From positions 1 to 18,748 of the forward strand of contig JBBDIE010000134.1 of the NCBI GenBank assembly GCA_040880545.1: a DNA stretch of 18,748 nucleotides. The letters run 5' to 3'. Shown here piece after piece: positions 13,614 to 18,748 of the stretch (position 1 is the stretch's first letter; the number at the start of each line of letters is the position of its first letter). Origin of the DNA: M55B112 sp040880545 (GTDB lineage: Bacteria; Bacteroidota; Bacteroidia; Bacteroidales; GCA-2748055). The notes below the pieces were generated by a model, which made no database searches, had not been told where the DNA came from, and worked only from the letters and a program-made list of their open reading frames with translations. The position numbers were made by a program, and so were the translations under genes.

Positions 13614-14777
13614 ATGTTGCATACTTCATTTATAGAGCTGAGTGAAAAGGCTTTAAGGAATAATATTACCTACCTGCGCAACCTGCTGCCCAATGGTACC
13701 CGTTATTCCATGGTTATTAAGGGAAATGCATACGGACATGGTATTGAGTCTGTTATCCCATTGGCGGAAAATTGTGGGGTAGACCATTTTTCAGTTTTCT
13801 CTGTAGCTGAGGCGATGCGCGCTAAAAAAGTGGTCAGTAAAGGTGTTGAGATTATGATCATGGGATGGATCGACAAACCTGAGATTGAATGGGCGATTTT
13901 GAACGATGTTTCATTCTATGTATTCACCTTCGACAGGCTGAATGCTGCCTGTAAGACAGCCCTGAAATTAAAAAAGAAAGCGCGGATACACCTGGAGCTG
14001 GAAACCGGTATGCACCGAACCGGGTTTTCTGTTAAGGAAATGGAACGGATGTTCAGCCATCTTAAAAAATATACAGGACACCTGAAGATTGAAGGAATTT
14101 GTACCCATTATGCCGGGGCAGAATCCATCAATAACTACACACGGATCAAAAACCAGATCAATGTATTTAATGCACGGGTATTGGAAGCAAAGGCAGAGGG
14201 AATAATTCCCCGCTTCAGGCATACCGCCTGTTCTGCTGCACTTCTGAGGTATCCTGAAACGGTCATGGACCTGGTACGTGTGGGTATTGCAAATTATGGA
14301 TTCTGGCCCAGTGATGAGCTGCGTACGAACCATTTTATAGACAACGAAAAGAAGGGAATTCCCCATATCGATCCACTGGACCGCGTTCTTTCATGGAAAA
14401 GTACCGTGATGAGTGTTAATTTTGTAGGGGCAGGAGAGTATATAAGTTACGGAAAAACCTATCTCACCAACCGGGATACCGTAATTGCAACGGTGCCTGT
14501 GGGATATGGTTACGGATATACCCGTACACTCAGCAATACGGGGCATGTGTTGCTCCACGGAAAACGCGTGGGTGTGGTGGGATCCGTAAATATGAACATG
14601 CTGGTAATTGATGTAACCGATGTGAAAAGACCGAAAATTGGCGATGAAGTGGTCCTGATCGGATCGCAGGGAGATATGAACATTTCAGTTAGTTCCTTTG
14701 GAGATATGACCAATAGTATGAACTATGAACTTCTGACCAGGCTCCCCACGCATATTCCCAGGCGCGTAGTCGATTAA
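13614..14777 (+). CDS. alr: Alanine racemase family protein with altered active-site residues
   Basis: A 387-residue PLP fold-type III racemase with the two-domain alanine racemase architecture. K36 in MVIKGNAYGHG is the PLP lysine; Y279 in ISYGKTY is the expected opposing catalytic tyrosine; R135 is in place in GMHRTGF. However, the lysine that is carbamylated in Geobacillus alanine racemase (K129, seven residues before that arginine) is E128 here, and the GRxxMD motif reads GSVNMN (323-328), so its Arg and Asp are Ser and Asn. GYADGY is GYGYGY. These changes leave open whether alanine is the main substrate. It is a stand-alone racemase, not the MurF-Alr fusion common in this phylum, and is coupled to the M20 gene by a three-base gap. 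Confidence 0.8.
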   Translation: MLHTSFIELSEKALRNNITYLRNLLPNGTRYSMVIKGNAYGHGIESVIPLAENCGVDHFSVFSVAEAMRAKKVVSKGVEIMIMGWIDKPEIEWAILNDVSFYVFTFDRLNAACKTALKLKKKARIHLELETGMHRTGFSVKEMERMFSHLKKYTGHLKIEGICTHYAGAESINNYTRIKNQINVFNARVLEAKAEGIIPRFRHTACSAALLRYPETVMDLVRVGIANYGFWPSDELRTNHFIDNEKKGIPHIDPLDRVLSWKSTVMSVNFVGAGEYISYGKTYLTNRDTVIATVPVGYGYGYTRTLSNTGHVLLHGKRVGVVGSVNMNMLVIDVTDVKRPKIGDEVVLIGSQGDMNISVSSFGDMTNSMNYELLTRLPTHIPRRVVD

Positions 14778-14927
14778 AACCGTTTTTTATTGATAAAATA
14801 TACGGACATATAAAATTTAAAAAAGTATGCAGATATATTTAAAAATAATCTACTTTTAGCGCATCGGGGAAACCGGCAGAGTGTAATTTTAAATATTTGA
14901 ATACCAGAGTAATATATTTGATTATTG

Positions 14928-16340
14928 ATGAAAAACAGCTATTTCGATCTTATAGAACAGAGTTTCTACTTTCCACAGGAGGGGTTCGACCTGCGTGATG
15001 ACAATCTGACCTTCCATGGTGTAGCAATGAAACACCTCATAAAAAAGTACGGAACACCATTTCGGTTCATCTATCTGCCAAAGATCGGTGACCAGATCAA
15101 AAAAGCCAGAAATCTCTTCAACAGGGCCATCAAATCAGCTGGTTATAAAGGGAAATACTATTTCTGTTACTGCACGAAATGCAACCATTTCTACCATGTG
15201 ATCAAGGAGGCATTGAAACACAATGTAAATCTTGAGACTTCATCCTCTTATGATATAGACCTGATCCTGGAATTGTTTGAGAAAGGATTAATTGATCCCT
15301 CAAGGATTATCCTGCACAATGGTTACAAAACAGATGATTACCTGAAGAGGATACTCAGGCTACAGGAGGCGGGTTTCAAAAATTCGGTTATCATACTCGA
15401 CAGCAAGGCAGAACTGGAACGGTTGGACAGGCTCCCCTTCAGCCATAAGATAAAGCTGGGCATCAGGATGGCCATAAATGAGGAGGCGCAATCGGCCTAT
15501 TACACCTCCAGGTTGGGTATACCCGACACAGAATTGATCTCATTTTTTAACGAGCGGATTAAGGACAATGAAAAGTTTGAATTGAAAATGCTTCATTTCT
15601 TCATCGATACCGGGATCAAGGATACATTGTATTACTGGAGAGAATTTAGAAAGGCACTGAAATTGTATATTGAACTGAAGAAGGAGAGCAAGGACCTTGA
15701 TTCTTTTAATTTGGGTGGTGGCTTCCCTATCCGTAATCACCTGGGATTTGAGTATAATTACGAATATATGATCGGTGAAATTATCAATGCCATCAAAGAA
15801 GATTGCAGCAAGGAGAAGATCGCCGAACCCGACATTTATACTGAATTTGGCAGGTATACCGTGGGAGAGTCGGGAGCGATCATATTTGAGGTGCTGGAGC
15901 AGAAAAAGCAAAATGATAACGAAACCTGGTACATCATCAACAATAGTCTGATGAATACGATTCCTGACGCATGGTCCATGCACGAAAAATTCATCCTGCT
16001 GCCCATCAATAAGTGGCACAATGAATATGGCAGGGTGAATATCGGGGGAATAAGCTGTGATCATTCCGATTATTACAATTCCGAGGATTTGAACCAGGAA
16101 GTCCTGCTTCCGAAATATAAATCCAGCGACAAAGAGCCGCTCTACATTGGCTTTTTCCATACCGGCGCCTACCAGGATTCCATCAGCGGTTACGGGGGCA
16201 TCAAACACTGTCTGATCCCGGCCCCGAAGCATGTGATCATTGACCGGGATGATAAGGGCAATATAATCGATTATGTTTACCGCGAAGAGCAGTCGGCCGA
16301 CGACATGTTCAAGATCTTGGGATACAACGTAAAGGAATGA
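14928..16340 (+). CDS. speA: Arginine decarboxylase, PLP fold-type III
   Basis: A 470-residue decarboxylase that converts arginine to agmatine and CO2, the first step of putrescine synthesis by the agmatine route. It resembles the compact arginine decarboxylase of Bacteroidota, not the 630-residue enterobacterial SpeA. K84 in CYCTKCNHF is the PLP lysine; ETSSSYDIDLI, LGGGFP and EFGRYTVGES are PLP-phosphate and barrel motifs; ISCDHSDYYN carries the active-site cysteine of the CxSxD type; FHTGAYQ near the end supplies the PLP-facing tyrosine. ATG at 14928 is chosen over TTG at 14925. The following agmatinase gene overlaps it by four bases (ATGA), which fits the pathway. Ornithine or another basic amino acid as substrate is less likely but not excluded. 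Confidence 0.88.
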   Translation: MKNSYFDLIEQSFYFPQEGFDLRDDNLTFHGVAMKHLIKKYGTPFRFIYLPKIGDQIKKARNLFNRAIKSAGYKGKYYFCYCTKCNHFYHVIKEALKHNVNLETSSSYDIDLILELFEKGLIDPSRIILHNGYKTDDYLKRILRLQEAGFKNSVIILDSKAELERLDRLPFSHKIKLGIRMAINEEAQSAYYTSRLGIPDTELISFFNERIKDNEKFELKMLHFFIDTGIKDTLYYWREFRKALKLYIELKKESKDLDSFNLGGGFPIRNHLGFEYNYEYMIGEIINAIKEDCSKEKIAEPDIYTEFGRYTVGESGAIIFEVLEQKKQNDNETWYIINNSLMNTIPDAWSMHEKFILLPINKWHNEYGRVNIGGISCDHSDYYNSEDLNQEVLLPKYKSSDKEPLYIGFFHTGAYQDSISGYGGIKHCLIPAPKHVIIDRDDKGNIIDYVYREEQSADDMFKILGYNVKE

Positions 16341-17194
16341 GACGATTTGGGGGAATAGAAGAGGAGTTTACCGGCTATGACCGGTCGAAGGTATTGCTGC
16401 AATCCATTCCCTATGATGGGACCAGCACCTGGGGAAAAGGTGCCGACAAAGGTTTTGATGCCTTTCTGGAGGCGGCAGAAAATATGGAACTGTTTGACAT
16501 TGAAACCGGAACAGAGGTTTTCAGAAATGGGATACATATTCTGCCAGAGATCAGTGAAGCAAGTTCTCCTGAAGCGGTATATCAAGCAGTGAAAAAGCAG
16601 GTAAGGGGATTACTGGCTTCCGGGAAGCTACTCACTTTTTTTGGCGGTGAACATGCCGTGAGCATCGGGATCATGGAGGAGTACATTAATAAATACCCTG
16701 GGATCACCATTCTGCAACTGGATGCCCACGCGGATCTCAGGCCCGATTACCTGGGATCGCCCTATAACCATGCTTGTGCGTTACATGCTGCAAGTAAACG
16801 GGCCAACCTGATACAGGTGGGAATTCGGAGTATGGATACCGGGGAACTGGAATTCATGGACCCGGACAAATGTTTTACTGCCGGTGGGATGCAATCCGAT
16901 CCGGAATGGATGGATAAATCACTGGCACTGATGTCGGATGAAGTGTATATTACCCTTGACCTGGACGTATTCGATCCTTCCATTATGCCAGATACCGGCA
17001 CCCCTGAACCAGGCGGAATGCTGTGGTACGGGATGCTTACCTATTTAAGGAAGGTATTTTCAGAAAAACAGGTGAAAGGATTCGATATCGTGGAATACTC
17101 GCCGGTAACAAACCAGAAGGCACCCGGATTCCTGGTTGCCAAATTATATTACAAAATGTTGTCATATTATTTCAGTTATGGAAAAAAAGGGTAG
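16337..17194 (+). CDS. speB: Agmatinase (ureohydrolase family)
   Basis: A 285-residue binuclear manganese ureohydrolase that cleaves agmatine to putrescine and urea. Metal ligands are H106 in GGEHAVS, D129, H131 and D133 in DAHADLR, and D208 and D210 in TLDLDVFDP, the complete family set. PDTGTPEPGG (218-227) is the usual substrate loop. The N-terminal 25 residues are short for the family but fold motifs begin normally (VLLQSIPYDGTSTW). It starts inside the arginine decarboxylase stop codon (ATGA overlap), and the deoxyhypusine-synthase-like gene begins 17 bases before its end, so the three proteins are probably made by coupled translation. Arginase or formimidoglutamase activity cannot be ruled out by motif alone, but the neighbour argues for agmatine. 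Confidence 0.9.
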   Translation: MRRFGGIEEEFTGYDRSKVLLQSIPYDGTSTWGKGADKGFDAFLEAAENMELFDIETGTEVFRNGIHILPEISEASSPEAVYQAVKKQVRGLLASGKLLTFFGGEHAVSIGIMEEYINKYPGITILQLDAHADLRPDYLGSPYNHACALHAASKRANLIQVGIRSMDTGELEFMDPDKCFTAGGMQSDPEWMDKSLALMSDEVYITLDLDVFDPSIMPDTGTPEPGGMLWYGMLTYLRKVFSEKQVKGFDIVEYSPVTNQKAPGFLVAKLYYKMLSYYFSYGKKG

Positions 17195-18155
17195 TATTCG
17201 TGCATTCATACTTGAACATTTTAAACATTTTAATGCAGCAGCGCTGGTGGATGCCGCAAAGGGTTATGAAGAGCATTTGCTCCAGGGGAAAAAGATGATG
17301 ATTACCCTGGCGGGAGCCATGAGTACCGCTGAACTGGGAAAAACCCTTGCCGAGATGATCCGCCGGGACAAGGTGCATATTATATCATGTACCGGAGCGA
17401 ACCTGGAAGAGGACCTGATGAATCTGGTGGCCCATGCACATTACAAGCGTGTTTCCAATTACCGGGATCTTACCCCGGAGCAGGAGTGGGGGTTGCTGGA
17501 AAAGGGACTGAACCGGGTAACGGATACCTGTATTCCGGAAGAAGAGGCCTTCAGGAGGCTTCAGAAACATATTTTTAAATGCTGGAAGGGAGCCAATGAC
17601 AAGGGTGAGCGTTACCTGCCCCATGAATTCATGTACCAGATGATCAGGTCGGGCGAGTTGGAGCAGTATTACGAGATCGATCCCGCCAATAGCTGGCTAC
17701 TAGCTGCGGCAGAGAAGAACTTGCCGATTGTGGTGCCAGGCTGGGAAGATTCCACCATGGGTAATATCTTTGCCTCCTATTGTATTAAGGGTGAGTTGTC
17801 GCCCCAAACCATGAAATCCGGCATTGAATATATGACCTGGCTCGCCGATTGGTACACAGGGAACGCCGGAGATGAAGGAATCGGATTTTTCCAGGTGGGG
17901 GGAGGTATTGCCGGCGATTTCCCGATATGTGTGGTACCCATGCTATACCAGGATATGGAGAGGACAGACACTCCGTTCTGGAGCTATTTCTGCCAGATAT
18001 CAGATTCCACCACCAGCTACGGATCTTACTCGGGGGCCGTACCCAATGAGAAAATCACCTGGGGAAAACTTGACATCAATACGCCAAAATTCATCATCGA
18101 ATCCGATGCAACCATTGTGGCACCCCTAATATTTGCATATCTGCTAGAAATGTAA
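17178..18155 (+). CDS. Deoxyhypusine synthase-like protein, polyamine-associated
   Basis: A 325-residue relative of deoxyhypusine synthase (DHS), the NAD-dependent enzyme that takes an aminobutyl group from spermidine. The start MEKKGSIRAFI at 17178 matches family N-termini; a start at 17136 would add 14 unrelated residues. The NAD-binding SCTGANLEEDL segment and the catalytic region GAVPNEKITWGK are present, with K297 at the place of human Lys329, E291 at Glu323 and W295 at Trp327. Residues expected to contact spermidine differ: N196 for Asp243, D247 for His288 and Y284 for Asp316 (numbering recalled, aligned by eye). Bacteria lack the eIF5A substrate, so true hypusine formation is unlikely. 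Position after SpeA and SpeB suggests it acts on putrescine or a related amine, but the reaction is not established. Confidence 0.85.
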   Translation: MEKKGSIRAFILEHFKHFNAAALVDAAKGYEEHLLQGKKMMITLAGAMSTAELGKTLAEMIRRDKVHIISCTGANLEEDLMNLVAHAHYKRVSNYRDLTPEQEWGLLEKGLNRVTDTCIPEEEAFRRLQKHIFKCWKGANDKGERYLPHEFMYQMIRSGELEQYYEIDPANSWLLAAAEKNLPIVVPGWEDSTMGNIFASYCIKGELSPQTMKSGIEYMTWLADWYTGNAGDEGIGFFQVGGGIAGDFPICVVPMLYQDMERTDTPFWSYFCQISDSTTSYGSYSGAVPNEKITWGKLDINTPKFIIESDATIVAPLIFAYLLEM

Positions 18156-18188
18156 TTAATGGGATTGTGCCTTATGCCCGGGTAGGAA

Positions 18189-18353
18189 TTAAATATTTGA
18201 GGAGAGCGGTTTGACAATCACCTGTCCATCACAATATGGACAGGTATATATTTCACATCCCACACACCCAAAACAATTACTGCACGATTTTGTGATATCG
18301 TCAGTTTCACTTTTCTGGTGACAATCCGGACAGTGTACGATTTTATTTTTCAC
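18189..18353 (-). CDS. Small cysteine-rich zinc-ribbon-like protein
   Basis: A 54-residue frame starting with GTG and ending TAA, with a TGA in frame two codons upstream of the GTG, so no longer version exists. It has eight cysteines in four CxxC pairs: C8/C11 (CPDC), C24/C27 (CSNC), C30/C33 (CVGC) and C38/C41 (CPYC). The even spacing over only 34 residues is very unlikely in non-coding DNA and suggests a pair of zinc knuckles or, for the CxxCxxCxxC run, an iron-sulfur site. No signal peptide or membrane span is present. It ends 33 bases from the stop of the convergent DHS-like gene. Function unknown. The non-ATG start and length make it easy to miss. Confidence 0.65.
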   Translation of the reverse strand: MKNKIVHCPDCHQKSETDDITKSCSNCFGCVGCEIYTCPYCDGQVIVKPLSSNI

Positions 18354-18360
18354 GGGATTT

Positions 18361-18380
18361 CAGGAAAAGCTATTTTCCTG
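18361..18380. promoter_or_regulatory. Perfect inverted repeat before the cysteine-rich gene
   Basis: CAGGAAAA and TTTTCCTG form an 8-bp perfect stem around GCTA, seven bases before the GTG start of the small cysteine-rich gene on the minus strand. A perfect TAAATTTG -7 element lies immediately upstream on that strand (18381-18388), so the repeat would cover the transcription start. This suits an operator or a hairpin at the translation start; a weak terminator for plus-strand transcription is the alternative. Confidence 0.4.
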
Positions 18381-18748
18381 CAAATTTAATTTTTTAAAAG
18401 TTTTTCTTCCTCATTTCCCGGGTAAGTAGAAAAAATATGGGGGAAATTATACCAGGCGAAGCGTAATTAAAAACATTGTAAAAGCTAATAGTCGCAGGTC
18501 ATCGCGGAGGTGTAGAAGGAAGGAGTGGGTCCTGAAATATCTTTGACGGGGTAAAAATTCAAAAAAAACGAAATTGAAAAATGTAATTTAAGGCTTGATA
18601 AGTTGTATTTAGTTGTAAATTTTATGCTTCAACAATTGGTATAGGTAAAATCGTTTTAACATCAGAATAATAGAATTATATAAGCAAATAATATTATAAT
18701 TTTCAAAAATTTGAAGGGTGCCCGGAGCTATTGCATTCAAATATGTAG
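18381..18748. other. AT-rich right end without a recognised gene
   Basis: No frame of convincing length or composition is present on either strand, apart from the -7 element for the small gene. Within the AT-rich sequence a patch at about 18455-18560 is richer in G and C and purine-skewed on the plus strand (a run of GGAGG, GAAGG and GAGTGGG words). It has no start codon and several stops. It could be the remains of an older element, but I cannot assign it. The last 150 bases are very AT-rich and may be the leader of a gene beyond the window. Confidence 0.5.

Noticed and set aside
14913..14920. Perfect TATATTTG -7 element before the arginine decarboxylase
   Set aside because: It lies so close to the ATG that the transcript would be leaderless, and no TTG box is found 19-21 bases upstream.
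15540..16232. Minus-strand 230-residue frame across the arginine decarboxylase
   Set aside because: Long open antisense frame caused by codon bias; no motifs, and the plus-strand enzyme is complete.
17136..17177. Earlier start for the DHS-like protein
   Set aside because: It would overlap agmatinase by 59 bases and add residues with no family similarity; MEKKGSIRAFI at 17178 fits better.
1..18748. CRISPR array, insertion sequence, phage module or toxin-antitoxin locus
   Set aside because: No spaced direct repeats, transposase, integrase or paired toxin-antitoxin genes were seen; the only tandem repeat is coding and inside the methyltransferase.

Overview
The window looks like an ordinary chromosomal stretch from a member of the Bacteroidota, probably a Bacteroidales or Marinilabiliales-type organism. 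The evidence is: two near-perfect matches to the phylum's promoter pattern (TTTG or TTG, 19 bases, TAnnTTTG) in front of a tRNA gene and a small ribosomal protein gene; paired DUF4252 proteins around an ECF sigma factor; a THX-type 30S protein; an arginine decarboxylase of the form seen in this phylum; and an AT-rich genome with few Shine-Dalgarno sites. No insertion sequence, phage module, CRISPR array or transfer machinery was found. This assignment is inferred from gene content and motifs only.

Layout. 1-370: mostly non-coding, with what may be a decayed P-loop kinase fragment. 371-3958 (+): a GNAT acetyltransferase, then a tight run of an alanine/ornithine racemase family enzyme, a DUF1697 protein and a lipoprotein sulfatase. 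3996-5042 (-): a class I methyltransferase whose N-terminus is built from three 20-residue repeats. 5163-5338 (-): tRNA-Lys(UUU) with its own promoter and terminator. 5534-7687 (+): an operon of DUF4252, ECF sigma factor, membrane anti-sigma-like protein and a second DUF4252. 7812-9636 (-): a THX protein with a very long charged tail and an exonuclease/GIY-YIG nuclease fusion. 9778-10278 (+): secreted MsrB. 10311-10763 (-): DUF4268. 10813-14777 (+): GMC oxidoreductase, M20 amidohydrolase and a divergent alanine racemase. 14928-18155 (+): a translationally coupled polyamine operon (arginine decarboxylase, agmatinase, deoxyhypusine-synthase-like protein). 18189-18353 (-): a 54-residue protein with eight cysteines, starting with GTG. 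The last 395 bases show no gene.

How the genes fit together. The clearest pathway is arginine to agmatine to putrescine, with a third, overlapping gene whose product keeps the catalytic lysine of deoxyhypusine synthase but has changed several residues expected to hold spermidine; it probably makes or uses a polyamine product other than deoxyhypusine. The DUF4252/sigma/anti-sigma cluster looks like a self-contained envelope-signalling unit with a candidate ECF-type promoter in front. Two PLP fold-type III racemases and an M20 amidohydrolase suggest amino-acid racemisation and salvage; the alanine racemase homologue lacks the usual carbamylated lysine. The exonuclease/GIY-YIG fusion carries a cysteine quartet spaced almost exactly like the iron-sulfur ligands of UvrC. 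Nothing here proves a new defence or mobile system; the best leads are the altered DHS-like enzyme, the sigma/DUF4252 unit, the nuclease fusion and the overlooked cysteine-rich small protein.
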